NCBI RefSeq assembly: GCF_002591975.1 | Contig: NZ_NVQE01000015.1 | Span: forward strand, 62,001-126,000 | Length of the DNA stretch: 64,000 bases | DNA from: Mycobacterium neglectum | Lineage (GTDB): Bacteria > Actinomycetota > Actinomycetes > Mycobacteriales > Mycobacteriaceae | Direction of reading: 5' to 3' | Part shown: piece by piece, positions 55,251 through 64,000 of the stretch | How positions within the stretch are numbered: position 1 is the first letter of the stretch | How the letters are laid out: each line of letters starts with the position of its first letter | The notes under the pieces: model-generated | Told to the model about the DNA's origin: nothing | Database searches by the model: none | The model's input: the letters and a program-made list of their open reading frames with translations, nothing else | Program-made: the position numbers and the translations under genes

Positions 55251-55388
55251 GTGAGTTTTCAGACGATCAATCCCGCTACCGGCGAGCTGCTAGTGGAGGT
55301 CCCGATGCAGAGTGACGACGAAGTCTTCGCCGCACTGCAGCGCGCCGATGAGCGCTATCGGGTGGCAGATTCGGTGGTTGGGTCGTGA
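55251..55388 (+). pseudogene. N-terminal fragment of an aldehyde dehydrogenase (succinate-semialdehyde type)
   Basis: A 45-codon frame starting at GTG 55251 with a good AAGGAG site. It reads VSFQTINPATGELLVEV, then DDEVFAALQRADERYR, exactly the beginning of succinate-semialdehyde dehydrogenases. Similarity stops abruptly after ERYR and the frame ends nine codons later (VADSVVGS). About 410 codons are missing. The GFA-family gene starts inside its stop, so the breakpoint is near 55365. A deletion or insertion joined the two. Confidence 0.82.
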
Positions 55389-55795
55389 CTACGCGTACCG
55401 GACGTTGCCTGTGCGGTTCGATCAGATATCGATTGGATGCCCAACCCGATTCGGTCATCCTTTGCCATTGCGATGATTGTCAGCGACACAGCGGCGCGGC
55501 GTTCTCGGTCAACGTTCTGGTGGCACGAAACACGTTGCAAATCGACGGAACACCGAAGTCTTACCGGACCGTGGGATCAGAGAATGGCAATTCGAGGGAC
55601 AGACTGTTCTGTGGAGAATGCGGATCTCCCATCTTCACGAGCCTGGCTGAACGGCCCGACGTCATGATCGTCAAGGCCGGAACCCTCGACGACCGAACAG
55701 GCCTTGAGCCGGCCGCCGAGGTGTGGTGGCGTCGAGCCCAAGACTGGGTGACGCCGCACCCGACCCGGCCGCGATTCGACGGCGACGCGAAGTAA
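55385..55795 (+). CDS. GFA-family (CENP-V/glutathione-dependent formaldehyde-activating) zinc protein
   Basis: Protein of 136 residues with the Mss4-like zinc fold. Cysteines are in GRCLCGSIRY, LCHCDDCQRHSG and LFCGECGSPIF, matching the two zinc sites of the family. Enzymatic function of family members is disputed and mycobacteria have no glutathione, so the role is unknown. GTG 55385 overlaps the stop of the dehydrogenase fragment (GTGA), and no good Shine-Dalgarno is visible. Translation may depend on the fragment. Confidence 0.87.
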   Translation: MTTRTGRCLCGSIRYRLDAQPDSVILCHCDDCQRHSGAAFSVNVLVARNTLQIDGTPKSYRTVGSENGNSRDRLFCGECGSPIFTSLAERPDVMIVKAGTLDDRTGLEPAAEVWWRRAQDWVTPHPTRPRFDGDAK

Positions 55796-55803
55796 GGAGT
55801 TGC

Positions 55804-56331
55804 ATGAACACACCATCTGAGCCCCGCATTCTGACGCGAATCGCCGACGGGACAGGACTTTCCGCCCTCGATGTGTTCGGACCCCAGGTCGAGTTTCTGA
55901 CGATGACGGATGACGAGACCAACAACATCTGCGTGATGCGGGCGGTCATTCCGCCGGGCGTGACCGTTCCGCTGCACCGCCACGACGACTTCGAGGATTT
56001 TCTCGTGCTATCCGGTGGCCATCAGGTACTCATCGAGAGCGATGGCCGATTGCAATGGCGCGATGCGGGCGCCGGCGACTACATCCGAGTTCCCGGTGAG
56101 ATGCCGCATGCGCATCGCAACATCTCCGAACAGCCTGCTGTCGATCTGATCATCACGACCTCACGGATGGGCGAGTTCTTTCGCGAGATCGGTCGTCCGG
56201 TCGATGCACCGCCGCCAACCGCCGAAGAAGTCGCGAATTTCGTAGCGACCGCGATGCGGTACGGCTACCACTTGGGAACTCCCGAGGAGAACGCCGCTGT
56301 CGGGATCACGATTCCGACGTTCGCGTCGTGA
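55804..56331 (+). CDS. Cupin-domain protein
   Basis: Small cupin of 175 residues. Motif 1 is VPLHRHDDFEDFLVLSGGHQVL with the metal-binding His, His and Glu positions, and motif 2 is RVPGEMPHAHRN. A C-terminal helical tail (EEVANFVATAMRYGYHLG) follows. AAGGAG is seven bases before ATG 55804. It lies eight bases after the GFA gene and ends with a strong terminator, so catalase, fragment, GFA and cupin may form one transcript. Function unknown. Confidence 0.85.
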   Translation: MNTPSEPRILTRIADGTGLSALDVFGPQVEFLTMTDDETNNICVMRAVIPPGVTVPLHRHDDFEDFLVLSGGHQVLIESDGRLQWRDAGAGDYIRVPGEMPHAHRNISEQPAVDLIITTSRMGEFFREIGRPVDAPPPTAEEVANFVATAMRYGYHLGTPEENAAVGITIPTFAS

Positions 56332-56340
56332 CACGAAAGG

Positions 56341-56380
56341 GCGATCCCGGCTGCAGGGGTACAGCCGGGATCGCTATTTG
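56341..56380 (+). terminator. Rho-independent-type terminator
   Basis: Perfect 13-base arms (GCGATCCCGGCTG and complement, 56341-56353 and 56362-56374) with an 8-base loop, then TATTTG. It lies nine bases after the cupin stop. Confidence 0.78.
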
Positions 56381-56391
56381 GGTGGTATCTG

Positions 56392-56700
56392 TCAGCGCAA
56401 GAGGCCCGAGCGCTTCCGACCCATCAGGCCGGTGCGGCGACGTCCCATGAGCGCCGACACCAGCGCCACTCCGATCACGGCCACGACGAGCTGAACGAGC
56501 AACTCTCCCCAGTCGACGCCGGGCGTTGCGGTTGCAATGCCAATCGCCTGGGCAAGCCACGTACCGATAAGCGCGGCGACGATGCCGACCAGGATCGTGA
56601 CGAGCATCCCAATGGGCTGCTTACCCGGTAGCAGCAGCCTGGCCAGTACGCCGATGACGATGCCGATGAGTATTGCGGTGATGATGCCGGTGACGGTCAC
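56392..56700 (-). CDS. GlsB/YeaQ/YmgE-family stress membrane protein
   Basis: Very hydrophobic protein of 102 residues with three membrane segments: GIITAILIGIVIGVLARLLLPG, a Gly-rich second helix (VTILVGIVAALIGTWLA) and LLVQLVVAVIGVALVSAL. The LLLPGKQPIG turn is the family hallmark. Formerly called transglycosylase-associated. It is linked to stress in other bacteria, mechanism unknown. The basic tail (RRRTGLMGRKRSG) should be cytoplasmic. GTG 56700 has GGAGG about six bases upstream. Confidence 0.88.
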   Translation of the reverse strand: MTVTGIITAILIGIVIGVLARLLLPGKQPIGMLVTILVGIVAALIGTWLAQAIGIATATPGVDWGELLVQLVVAVIGVALVSALMGRRRTGLMGRKRSGLLR

Positions 56701-56812
56701 GATGCCTCCAATGCCTAGTGGGGTAGGGCAGTTCGTAGATCACCCTGGTGAAAGCAGCGATACCCGGGGCCCCGGCGTAATAAACGCTCGCGTCAATCCG
56801 CGCGGACACTCG

Positions 56813-56818
56813 TAGGCT
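56813..56818 (+). promoter_or_regulatory. Putative -10 element, leaderless-type spacing
   Basis: TAGGCT is seven bases before GTG 56826, which has no Shine-Dalgarno sequence. Confidence 0.45.
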
Positions 56819-56825
56819 GGATGAC

Positions 56826-57227
56826 GTGGACTCGGATGTGATCGATATCGACACCGCGCGGCGCCGCATCGTCGACGTCACCGACGTGGTGCGTTCCTTT
56901 TGCAGCGCACACGAGGACGGCCTGTGCAATGTCTTCGTGCCGCATGCCACCGCCGGCGTCGCGATCATCGAGACCGGCGCCGGGTCCGACCACGACCTCC
57001 TCGACACGCTCGAACGCCTGTTGCCACGCGACGATCGCTACCGTCACGCCCACGGGTCGCCGGGGCACGGAGCCGACCATGTGATGCCCGCGCTGGTGTC
57101 ACCATCGGTGACGGTGCCCGTCCAGGGCGGAAAGCCGCTGCTCGGCACGTGGCAGAGCGTGGTGCTTGTCGACCTGAACAGCGACAATCCCCAGCGTAAG
57201 GTTCGGCTGAGCTTCATCGACGCCTAG
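56826..57227 (+). CDS. YjbQ/UPF0047 family protein
   Basis: Small cytoplasmic protein of 133 residues. Family markers are FVPHATAGVAIIE, HGADHVMPALVSPSVTVPV and LGTWQSVVLVDLN, which hold the conserved His residues of the putative active site. Some members show weak thiamine-phosphate synthase activity, but the physiological role is unclear. Length is normal. The gene probably has a leaderless mRNA and stands alone before alaS. Confidence 0.9.
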   Translation: MDSDVIDIDTARRRIVDVTDVVRSFCSAHEDGLCNVFVPHATAGVAIIETGAGSDHDLLDTLERLLPRDDRYRHAHGSPGHGADHVMPALVSPSVTVPVQGGKPLLGTWQSVVLVDLNSDNPQRKVRLSFIDA

Positions 57228-57352
57228 CCGGCACCGGAGGTCGCGTTCGTTCGTTGGCCTTTCAGGCGCAATAACCGCGACCGGTACTGTGGTGCGGTCG
57301 AATAGTCGCAGGTAATTGCGGAACCACCCCTAGTGCGAGGAACAGTAAGAAC

Positions 57353-60043
57353 GTGCAGACACACGAGATCAGGAAGCGTTTCCTCGATCACTTCGTGAAC
57401 GCGGGCCACACCGAGGTTCCGAGTGCCTCGGTGATCCTCGACGACCCCAATCTGCTGTTCGTCAACGCCGGCATGGTGCAGTTCGTGCCGTACTTCCTCG
57501 GGCAGCGCACACCACCGTGGAACCGGGCGGTGAGCGTCCAGAAGTGCATCCGCACCCCGGACATCGACGAGGTCGGCATCACCACCAGGCACAACACTTT
57601 TTTCCAGATGGCAGGCAACTTCAGCTTCGGCGATTACTTCAAGAAGGGCGCGATCGAGTTCGCGTGGACCCTGCTGACGAATCCTGTTGCCGACGGTGGG
57701 TACGGCATGGACCCGGAAAAGATCTGGGCGACCGTGTATCTCGATGATGATGAGGCGATCGCGCTGTGGCAGGAAGTCGCCGGGCTGCCGCCCGAGCGCA
57801 TCCAGCGCCGCGGCATGGCCGACAACTACTGGTCGATGGGTATCCCGGGGCCGTGCGGGCCGTCGTCGGAGATCTACTACGACCGCGGGCCCGAGTACGG
57901 CATCGAGGGCGGGCCCGAGGCCAACGAAGACCGCTACATCGAGATCTGGAATCTCGTGTTCATGCAGAACGAGCGCGGTGAGGGCACATCCAAGGAGAAC
58001 TTCGAGATCCTCGGCCCGCTGCCACGCAAGAACATCGACACCGGCATGGGGGTCGAGCGGGTGGCCTGCCTGCTGCAGGGCGTCGACAACGTCTATGAGA
58101 CCGATCTGCTGCGCCCGGTGATCGACCTGGTCGCCGCCGTTGCCCCGCGCGGGTACGGCATGGGCAACCACGAAGACGACGTCCGGTACCGCGTCATCGC
58201 CGACCACAGCCGTACCGCCGCGATCATCATCGGCGACGGCATCAGCCCGGGAAACGAAGGGCGCGGTTACGTCCTGCGCCGGCTCCTGCGCCGGATCGTC
58301 CGGGCCGCGAAGCTGCTGGGTGTGGAGCAGCCGATCGTGGCCGAGTTGATGACCACGGTGCGCGACGCGATGGGGCCGTCGTATCCAGAACTCGTCACCG
58401 ACTTCGACCGCATCCAGCGCATCGCGGTGGCGGAGGAGACCGCGTTCAACCGGACGCTCGCGTCAGGATCCCGGCTGTTCGACGAGGCGGCCGCCACGAC
58501 CAAGCGTTCGGGCAAGTCAACGATCTCCGGAACCGACGCATTCACCCTGCACGACACCTATGGATTCCCTCTCGAACTGACATTGGAGATGGCTGCCGAA
58601 GCCGACTTGAACGTCGACGAAGAGGGCTTCCGCGGTTTGATGGCCGAGCAGCGCCAGCGCGCCAAGGCCGACGCGGCTGCCCGCAAGCAGGCACACTCCG
58701 ATCTCTCGGCATACCGCGAACTCGTCGACACCGGCCCTACCGAATTCACAGGATTCGACGAATTGACTTCCGAGGCAAGAATTCTCGGGATCTTCGTCGA
58801 CGGCAAGCGGGTACCGGTCATCGGCCACGGAGCGCATGACGCCGGTCGCGTCGAGCTGGTTCTCGATCGCACCCCTTTCTACGCGGAGTCCGGCGGACAG
58901 ATCGCCGACGAGGGCACGATCACCGGCGCGGGTGCGTCGGCGGCGGCCAAGGCCGCGGTGACAGACGTCCAGAAGATCGCCAAAACGCTGTGGGCACATC
59001 GAGTAAACGTCGAGTCCGGCGAGTTCGTGGAGGGCGACACGGTGGTCGCCGCGGTCGACCCGAAGTGGCGCCACGGTGCGACCCAGGGACACTCCGGAAC
59101 CCACATGGTGCACGCCGCACTCCGGCAGGTATTGGGCCCCAACGCAGTTCAGGCCGGATCCCTGAACCGTCCCGGCTACCTGCGGTTCGACTTCAACTGG
59201 CAGGGCTCGCTGTCGGAGGATCAACGAACACAAATTGAAGAAGTCACCAACGAGGCGGTCGAAGCGAACTTCGAGGTGCACAGCTTCACCACGGATTTGG
59301 AGAAGGCCAAATCGATGGGCGCGATGGCGCTGTTCGGCGAGGCCTACCCCGACGAGGTTCGGGTCGTGGAGATCGGCGGGCCCTTCTCGCTCGAGCTCTG
59401 CGGCGGCACTCACGTGCACAGTTCCGCCCAGATCGGCCCCGTCACGATCCTTGGCGAAGCCTCCGTCGGGTCCGGCGTGCGTCGGGTGGAGGCCTACGTC
59501 GGTCTGGACTCGTTCCGGCATCTGGCCAAGGAACGCGCCCTGATGGCCGGGCTGTCGTCATCGCTGAAGGTGCCCTCGGAGGAGGTTCCGGCCCGGGTGG
59601 CCAACCTCGTCGAGCGGTTGCGGGCCGCCGAGAAGGAACTCGAGCGGATGCGGCTGGCGAACGCGCGCGCCGCGGCAGCGAATGCCGCCGCAGGCGCCGA
59701 ACAGGTCGGTAAGGTCCACCTCGTGGCGCAGCGGATGGCCGGCGGAATGTCGGCGGGCGATCTGCGGACACTCGTCGGCGACATCAAGGGCAGGCTGACC
59801 AGCGAACCCGCGGTCGTCGCGTTGATCGCCGAGGGCGAGGGTGATTCTGTCCCGTACGTCGTGGCGGTCAATCCGGCCGCGCAGGACATCGGTCTGAGCG
59901 CCAATGATCTGGTGAAGCAATTGGGTGCGCCGGTGAACGGCCGCGGGGGCGGCAAGGCTGATCTGGCACAGGGCTCCGGTAAAGGTGCGGCGGGGATCGA
60001 CGCGGCGTTGGCCGCGCTGCGCGCCGAGCTGGGCCGGAGCTGA
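57353..60043 (+). CDS. alaS: Alanyl-tRNA synthetase
   Basis: Charges tRNA-Ala and edits Ser/Gly mischarging; 896 residues, normal length. It has the class II catalytic domain ([45 protein letters not shown]) and the editing domain with zinc motifs ([12 protein letters not shown] and LCGGTHVHS). The C-terminal C-Ala domain is present, with a Gly-rich [14 protein letters not shown] end. GTG 57353; a TACTGT hexamer at 57285 could be its -10. First gene of the alaS-ruvX-mltG-aroE series. Confidence 0.97.
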   Translation: MQTHEIRKRFLDHFVNAGHTEVPSASVILDDPNLLFVNAGMVQFVPYFLGQRTPPWNRAVSVQKCIRTPDIDEVGITTRHNTFFQMAGNFSFGDYFKKGAIEFAWTLLTNPVADGGYGMDPEKIWATVYLDDDEAIALWQEVAGLPPERIQRRGMADNYWSMGIPGPCGPSSEIYYDRGPEYGIEGGPEANEDRYIEIWNLVFMQNERGEGTSKENFEILGPLPRKNIDTGMGVERVACLLQGVDNVYETDLLRPVIDLVAAVAPRGYGMGNHEDDVRYRVIADHSRTAAIIIGDGISPGNEGRGYVLRRLLRRIVRAAKLLGVEQPIVAELMTTVRDAMGPSYPELVTDFDRIQRIAVAEETAFNRTLASGSRLFDEAAATTKRSGKSTISGTDAFTLHDTYGFPLELTLEMAAEADLNVDEEGFRGLMAEQRQRAKADAAARKQAHSDLSAYRELVDTGPTEFTGFDELTSEARILGIFVDGKRVPVIGHGAHDAGRVELVLDRTPFYAESGGQIADEGTITGAGASAAAKAAVTDVQKIAKTLWAHRVNVESGEFVEGDTVVAAVDPKWRHGATQGHSGTHMVHAALRQVLGPNAVQAGSLNRPGYLRFDFNWQGSLSEDQRTQIEEVTNEAVEANFEVHSFTTDLEKAKSMGAMALFGEAYPDEVRVVEIGGPFSLELCGGTHVHSSAQIGPVTILGEASVGSGVRRVEAYVGLDSFRHLAKERALMAGLSSSLKVPSEEVPARVANLVERLRAAEKELERMRLANARAAAANAAAGAEQVGKVHLVAQRMAGGMSAGDLRTLVGDIKGRLTSEPAVVALIAEGEGDSVPYVVAVNPAAQDIGLSANDLVKQLGAPVNGRGGGKADLAQGSGKGAAGIDAALAALRAELGRS

Positions 60044-60047
60044 CCGC

Positions 60048-60590
60048 GTGCCGACCGAATCCGACGACCGCCTACCGGACCGGCCGGGCCCCACGCTGAC
60101 GCCTCCGGATCCCGGACGGGGCCGTCGGTTGGGTATCGACGCCGGTAGCGTCCGCATCGGTGTGGCCGTCAGTGACCCCGACGGAATCCTCGCAACACCG
60201 GTGGAGACAGTGGCGCGCGACAGCCGAAAAGGGTCGGACAAACATGTGCGTCGGCTGGCGGCACTCGTCAATGAGTACGAGGCCGTCGAGGCGGTGGTCG
60301 GGTTGCCGCGGACGCTGGCCGACCGGTCTGGCTCGGCCGCCGCGGACGCAATCGGTCTCGCCGATCAATTGGCGGCACGCATCGCGCCGGTGCCGGTGCG
60401 ACTGGCCGACGAGCGACTGACTACCGTTGCCGCCCAGCGCTCGTTGCGAGAGGCCGGGATTCGCGCCAAGGGGCAGCGAACGATGATCGACCAGGCTGCC
60501 GCTGTCGGCATCTTGCAGAACTGGCTGGACCAACGGCGCGCGGTGTTGGCCGCGCACGGTGACTTCAGGGACGAGGTCGGGGATGTCTGA
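60048..60590 (+). CDS. ruvX: RuvX/YqgF-type RNase H-fold nuclease
   Basis: Putative Holliday-junction or 16S rRNA-processing nuclease of 180 residues. The core starts [16 protein letters not shown] with the first catalytic Asp and continues [29 protein letters not shown] and [15 protein letters not shown] with the last acidic residue. An N-terminal Pro/Asp-rich head of about 28 residues is typical of actinobacteria. It starts four bases after the alaS stop and overlaps mltG by eight bases. Confidence 0.93.
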   Translation: MPTESDDRLPDRPGPTLTPPDPGRGRRLGIDAGSVRIGVAVSDPDGILATPVETVARDSRKGSDKHVRRLAALVNEYEAVEAVVGLPRTLADRSGSAAADAIGLADQLAARIAPVPVRLADERLTTVAAQRSLREAGIRAKGQRTMIDQAAAVGILQNWLDQRRAVLAAHGDFRDEVGDV

Positions 60591-61854
60591 CGATTGGGGC
60601 CGCGAACGCGTCGAACCCAGCTGGCGCCAGGAACGGGTGGAACCCATGGCGGTCGGCCCACCACGGCGTCGGAGGACTCGGGCCGACCGGATGCGAGAGG
60701 CACGCGGACGGCGCAAGCGCCGGCTGGCCAGCTGGTTGGCGCTCGGCATCCTGATTGTGGTCGTCGTCGGCGTGGTGTTCCTCGGGTCGAAGCTGTGGCA
60801 CAACGTGTTCGGCACGAGCAGCGACTTCACCGGCGCGGGCCTCAACGACGTGGTCATCCAGGTCCACGAAGGCGACTCGACCACCGCGATCGGTCAGACC
60901 CTTCAGGACCAGAACGTGGTGGCGACCTCGGCCGGATTCGTCGAGGCTGCACAGGGAAATGCCGCGATCTCGGCGATTCAGCCCGGCTTCTATAAGGTGC
61001 GTACCGAGATCCCGGCAGCCAATGCCGTTGAACGGCTGGCCGATCCGCAAAACCGAGTCGGCAAGCTGGTGATTCCGGAAGGGCGTCAGCTCGACGACGT
61101 CCGGGACGTCAAGACCGATGCCGTCACCGACGGCATCCTCAGCCTGATCTCCAAGGCGACATGTGTGGACCTCGACGGTGAGCGCAACTGCGTCGCAGCC
61201 GATGCGCTGAAGGAGTCGGCGAGCACGGCCGAACCGTCGGTGCTGTCGGTCCCGGAATGGGCCGTCGCTCCGGTGAACGCGATGGGCACCGACCACCGTC
61301 GGCTGGAGGGGCTGATCGCCCCGGGCTCGTGGGACATCGACCCGTCCGCGCAGCCACAGGAGATTCTCTCGACACTGATCGGCGCCAGCGCCGCCCAGTA
61401 CGAGGCGGGTGGCATCCTCGACACCGCCACGGCGATGAACCTGTCGCCCTATCAGATTCTGGTCGTCGGCTCGTTGGTGCAGCGCGAAGCCACACCGGAG
61501 GACTTCGGAAAGGTCGCGCGGGTCATCTACAACCGGCTGGCCGAGAATCGCACGTTGGAATTCGACTCCACGGTGAACTATCCGCTCGACCGGATCGAAG
61601 TGGCGACCACGGATGGTGACCGCGGACAGCAGACGCCGTGGAACACCTATGTGCGGCCCGGACTTCCGGCGACGCCCATCTGTTCGCCCGGTCAGCCGGC
61701 ACTTGCGGCGGCAGAGAACCCGGAGCCGGGGGACTGGCTGTACTTCGTGACCATCGACATGCAGGGCACCACCCTGTTCACCCGGGACTATCCGCAGCAC
61801 CTGGCGAACATCGAACTCGCCATGCGCAACGGTGTCCTCGATTCCTCGCGGTGA
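60583..61854 (+). CDS. mltG: Endolytic murein transglycosylase MltG
   Basis: Peptidoglycan-cleaving membrane protein of 423 residues that cuts nascent glycan strands near the synthesis machinery. The basic, Arg-rich cytoplasmic head ([22 protein letters not shown]) precedes one membrane helix (about 51-72), a LysM-like segment and the YceG domain. The catalytic Glu is in [19 protein letters not shown], and FDSTVNYPL is conserved. Overlaps ruvX upstream and aroE downstream (GTGA). Confidence 0.94.
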   Translation: MSDDWGRERVEPSWRQERVEPMAVGPPRRRRTRADRMREARGRRKRRLASWLALGILIVVVVGVVFLGSKLWHNVFGTSSDFTGAGLNDVVIQVHEGDSTTAIGQTLQDQNVVATSAGFVEAAQGNAAISAIQPGFYKVRTEIPAANAVERLADPQNRVGKLVIPEGRQLDDVRDVKTDAVTDGILSLISKATCVDLDGERNCVAADALKESASTAEPSVLSVPEWAVAPVNAMGTDHRRLEGLIAPGSWDIDPSAQPQEILSTLIGASAAQYEAGGILDTATAMNLSPYQILVVGSLVQREATPEDFGKVARVIYNRLAENRTLEFDSTVNYPLDRIEVATTDGDRGQQTPWNTYVRPGLPATPICSPGQPALAAAENPEPGDWLYFVTIDMQGTTLFTRDYPQHLANIELAMRNGVLDSSR

Positions 61855-62648
61855 GCGGTCCACGCAAGGCGGCGGTGCTCGGGTCGCCGATCGCGCATTC
61901 CCGCTCACCGCAGTTGCACCTTGCCGCTTATCGCGCGCTGGGTTTGGACGGCTGGACTTATGAGCGGATCGAGTGCACCGCTGATCAGTTGCCCACGGTG
62001 GTCGGCGATTTCGGGCCCGAGTGGGTCGGTGTGTCGGTGACGATGCCCGGCAAGTTCGCGGCACTGCGATTCGCCGACGAACCCACACAACGCGCCGCGT
62101 TGGTGGGCTCGGCCAACACATTGGTGCGATCCCCGAATGGGTGGCGTGCCGACAACACCGACATCGACGGGGTGACCGGAGCGCTGGGGCGCGCCTCCGG
62201 ACACGCGGTCGTGGTCGGCTCCGGCGGAACCGCACCAGCCGTGGTGGTGGGACTTGTCGAACTCGGCGTGCAACGGATCACGGTGGTGGCGCGCAACCGG
62301 GAAAAGGTCACCGCGGTGGTGGATCTCGCCACCCGAGTGGGTGCCGACGCCAGCTGGTGCGACATCAACAGCACCGAGGTCATCGAGGTGATGTCGACTG
62401 CGGACGCCGTCGTGAATACCGTCCCGGCCGACGCCGCCGCAAATTATGCATCTGTACTGGCGACAACGCCGGTGCTGTTGGATGCGATCTACGATCCATG
62501 GCCCACGCCGCTGGCCGCGGCCGTCGAATCCGCGGGTGGGCGGGTGATCAGCGGCCTGGAGATGCTGCTCAATCAGGCGTACGCGCAAGTCGAGCAGTTC
62601 ACCGGGATGCCTGCGCCAAAAGAGGTGATGAGGGAGGCGCTGGGCTGA
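61851..62648 (+). CDS. aroE: Shikimate dehydrogenase
   Basis: NADP-dependent reduction of 3-dehydroshikimate in aromatic amino acid synthesis; 265 residues. It has LGSPIAHSRSPQLHLAAY, the catalytic Lys in SVTMPGKFAA and Asp in ADNTDIDG. The NADP loop is GSGGTAPAVV, and the end is GLEMLLNQAYAQVE. The Lys/Asp pair is intact. The GTG start overlaps the mltG stop. Confidence 0.94.
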   Translation: MSGPRKAAVLGSPIAHSRSPQLHLAAYRALGLDGWTYERIECTADQLPTVVGDFGPEWVGVSVTMPGKFAALRFADEPTQRAALVGSANTLVRSPNGWRADNTDIDGVTGALGRASGHAVVVGSGGTAPAVVVGLVELGVQRITVVARNREKVTAVVDLATRVGADASWCDINSTEVIEVMSTADAVVNTVPADAAANYASVLATTPVLLDAIYDPWPTPLAAAVESAGGRVISGLEMLLNQAYAQVEQFTGMPAPKEVMREALG

Positions 62649-62651
62649 CGC

Positions 62652-62657
62652 TAGCCT
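62652..62657 (+). promoter_or_regulatory. Putative -10 element, leaderless-type spacing
   Basis: TAGCCT is six bases before ATG 62664. It would give the prepilin peptidase gene its own leaderless transcript just after aroE. Confidence 0.4.
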
Positions 62658-62663
62658 CCAGGT

Positions 62664-63086
62664 ATGGGGGCAGGGGTGGCCGGTGTTTGCGTGGTGGCCT
62701 GGTTGATCGTGCTCAGTTGGCACGACATCCGGGACCGGCGACTGCCGAACTGGTTGACGATCCCCGGTGCCGTGGTGGTGCTGGCGACTGCTACGACGGC
62801 GGGCCGTGGCGTGCCTGCGTTGGCAGGTTCTGCTGCGCTGTTCGCGGTCTATCTGACGATCCATCTGGTCCTGCCGGCCGCGATGGGTGCCGGTGACGTC
62901 AAGCTGGCGCTCGGTATCGGAGCATTGACCGGTTCGTTCGGCATCGACGTGTGGACGCTGGCCGCGGTGGGTGCGCCGCTGCTGACGGCGGCGGCCGCGT
63001 TGCTCCTCCGATCGGAAGTGACTGTTCCGCATGGCCCGTCGATGTGCCTGGCGGCGACTGGAGCAGTCGCGCTGGCGGTCCTGTAG
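62664..63086 (+). CDS. Minimal A24-family prepilin peptidase
   Basis: Integral membrane aspartic protease of 140 residues that would cleave type IV-like pre-pilins. The two catalytic Asp motifs are seen: HDIRDRRLPNWLT near residue 20 and GAGDVKLALG near residue 73. About five or six hydrophobic segments fill the chain. The N-terminal methylase domain of classical PilD is absent, as in Flp/Tad-type enzymes. No pilin gene is in the window; its substrate must lie elsewhere. It follows aroE by 15 bases. Confidence 0.87.
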   Translation: MGAGVAGVCVVAWLIVLSWHDIRDRRLPNWLTIPGAVVVLATATTAGRGVPALAGSAALFAVYLTIHLVLPAAMGAGDVKLALGIGALTGSFGIDVWTLAAVGAPLLTAAAALLLRSEVTVPHGPSMCLAATGAVALAVL

Positions 63087-63110
63087 GAGGACGGCTCGGC
63101 GCTGAGAACT

Positions 63111-63866
63111 CTAGTTCGGCGAAGGCGGCGCCACGGGTTCGTCGCCCTGGTGGCCCGGTTGGTCCGCATACGACGGGGCCGCCCCTGTGGTGGCACCGAA
63201 ACTCGGCAATCCAGCTGGACGCGCGGATCTGCTGCCGCGCGAACCTTGTTCCTGACCAATAGGATCACGGCGCCGTTCGTAGTTCAGTTCGGAATAGTCA
63301 GCATGCTGTGATGAGCGCGCAGTGCGCAGCGAGTTCGTGGCACCCTGCGCACTCGCATCTGCCTGGCCGTACCCCTCGGCGTACTGATGTGATTCCGGCG
63401 ATCGCGCATACTCGGTGTAGTAGTTCCGCACGGCCTGGTTGTAATAATCGACATACGCTTCATATTCCGAGGACGGCTGGTCGGGAACATCCTTGGGGGC
63501 CAACAACACTGCGGCGATCGCGGCGGCGGCTTGCAGCGCGTTGACCACGACGATCGCTGTCATCACCCAGCCGGCGCCAGAAGCCGCCACGACAGTCGAC
63601 AATCCGTCCAGAAAGCCCATCGCAGCCAGCACCGCAGTGACCACCGGAAGTGCTATCTGCCGAGTCGCCACGCTGAAAACCCCACACAGGGCCGCCATTG
63701 CCGCGAATCGGACATGCCATCCCATGGCGACGCTGCCGCTGCTCATCGGGCCGAAACTCATGCAGTACGTGACCAGGCCGAGCGCAGCGACTACGATGAG
63801 AAGGGTTCTGGATAAACGACTTTCGGGGGCATTGTAAAAGTCTGGGTTGCTCGGCGGGTAGACCAT
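63111..63866 (-). CDS. DUF5336 four-helix membrane protein (34 kDa antigen-like)
   Basis: Membrane protein of 251 residues. Four hydrophobic segments occupy residues 20-125 (with FGPMSSGSVAMGWHVRF between the first two). A long hydrophilic tail rich in Tyr, Ser, Gln and Gly follows (YVDYYNQAVRNYYTEY), ending in a Pro/Gly-rich stretch. This layout matches the DUF5336 family that includes the M. tuberculosis 34 kDa antigen homologue. Function unknown; envelope or division-site roles have been suggested for relatives. ATG 63866 has AGGAGT six bases upstream and is preferred over GTG 63872. It follows the next gene by 11 bases. Confidence 0.82.
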   Translation of the reverse strand: MVYPPSNPDFYNAPESRLSRTLLIVVAALGLVTYCMSFGPMSSGSVAMGWHVRFAAMAALCGVFSVATRQIALPVVTAVLAAMGFLDGLSTVVAASGAGWVMTAIVVVNALQAAAAIAAVLLAPKDVPDQPSSEYEAYVDYYNQAVRNYYTEYARSPESHQYAEGYGQADASAQGATNSLRTARSSQHADYSELNYERRRDPIGQEQGSRGSRSARPAGLPSFGATTGAAPSYADQPGHQGDEPVAPPSPN

Positions 63867-63877
63867 GATCACTCCTG

Positions 63878-64000
63878 TCAGTCGACACTGTTGGCTGAGG
63901 CTTCTAGGTAGCGCATTTCCTCGTCGGTCGCGACCATCGTCACGATCGCCGAGCCCGCACGCGTACTGACCCTTACAGTGTCGTGTTCCAGTGATGTCAG
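63878..64000 (-). CDS. 3' end of an unidentified gene (truncated by window edge)
   Basis: The last 40 codons of a minus-strand gene, open to the window edge and ending TGA at 63880-63878. It reads LEHDTVRVSTRAGSAIVT, then MVATDEEMRYLEASANSVD. No family can be named from this part. The stop is 11 bases before the DUF5336 start, and the Shine-Dalgarno of that gene lies just after the stop, so the two are probably co-transcribed. Confidence 0.6.
   Translation of the reverse strand: MTSLEHDTVRVSTRAGSAIVTMVATDEEMRYLEASANSVD

Overview
The window is a 64 kb piece of a high-GC actinobacterial chromosome, almost certainly a Mycolicibacterium or related mycobacterium. The evidence is the gene order apt–rel–cyclophilin–glyoxalase II–hisS … aspS … transglutaminase/ATP-grasp cluster … rarA … alaS–ruvX–mltG–aroE–prepilin peptidase. 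From memory this follows the M. tuberculosis Rv2584c–Rv2551c segment; I did not align it. Other mycobacterial marks are GTG starts, 4-base stop/start overlaps, many TANNNT -10 hexamers placed 6-7 nt before a start codon (leaderless mRNAs), an MmpS-like secreted protein, a DUF5336 protein and a mycobacterial SOS box. No tRNA, rRNA, CRISPR array, insertion sequence or prophage was seen.

Layout. 1-8.1 kb: purine salvage (apt, partial), the (p)ppGpp enzyme Rel, a DUF4333 lipoprotein, two tandem cyclophilins, a glyoxalase II-like hydrolase, hisS and a decarboxylase-type amidohydrolase. 8.1-9.7 kb: a Tat-exported metallo-beta-lactamase-fold lipoprotein coupled to a membrane protein. 9.8-14.6 kb: a complete urea-type ABC importer operon (urtABCDE, minus strand). 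14.9-17.8 kb: a decay-rich stretch with an MmpS-like protein, a broken gamma-glutamylcyclotransferase-like gene, a secreted protein with a collagen-like Gly/Pro-rich tail and a possible STAS-domain remnant. 17.8-18.8 kb: an SOS-controlled radical-SAM gene. 18.9-25.6 kb: a lipid or aromatic acyl-CoA degradation block (two acyl-CoA dehydrogenases, amidohydrolase, TetR regulator, thioesterase-like gene, SDR) with two copies of one TetR-type operator. 25.7-34.9 kb: housekeeping and accessory enzymes around aspS, a thiolase and its divergent HxlR regulator.

35.1-43.0 kb holds a tight four-gene plus-strand operon: transglutaminase-DUF2126, permuted ATP-grasp-alpha-E, a second transglutaminase and a zinc-ribbon metallopeptidase. 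Its composition suggests peptide synthesis or peptide-tag modification and removal, with unknown substrate. This is the best candidate here for an under-described biochemical system. 43.0-45.6 kb carries two SDRs, a SnoaL-like protein and an unknown protein. That unknown gene and a DUF3097 (Toprim-like) gene diverge from a 23-bp gap in which the two -10 elements overlap. rarA follows.

48.0-57.2 kb is accessory: an orphan degenerate cyclase-homology domain, an ArsR/SRPBCC pair with clear operator sites, an HD protein, a large LuxR-type ATPase regulator, catalase, cupins, an aldehyde dehydrogenase fragment, a GFA-family protein, a small stress membrane protein and a YjbQ protein. 57.3-64.0 kb returns to conserved core: alaS, ruvX, mltG, aroE, a minimal prepilin peptidase, a DUF5336 protein and the 3' end of an unidentified gene.

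The strongest individual observation is at 17.75 kb. A perfect TCGAAC-N4-GTTCGA LexA box sits directly on the start region of a radical-SAM (SplB-like) gene whose protein ends in QPTLF, a sequence resembling a DNA sliding-clamp binding motif.
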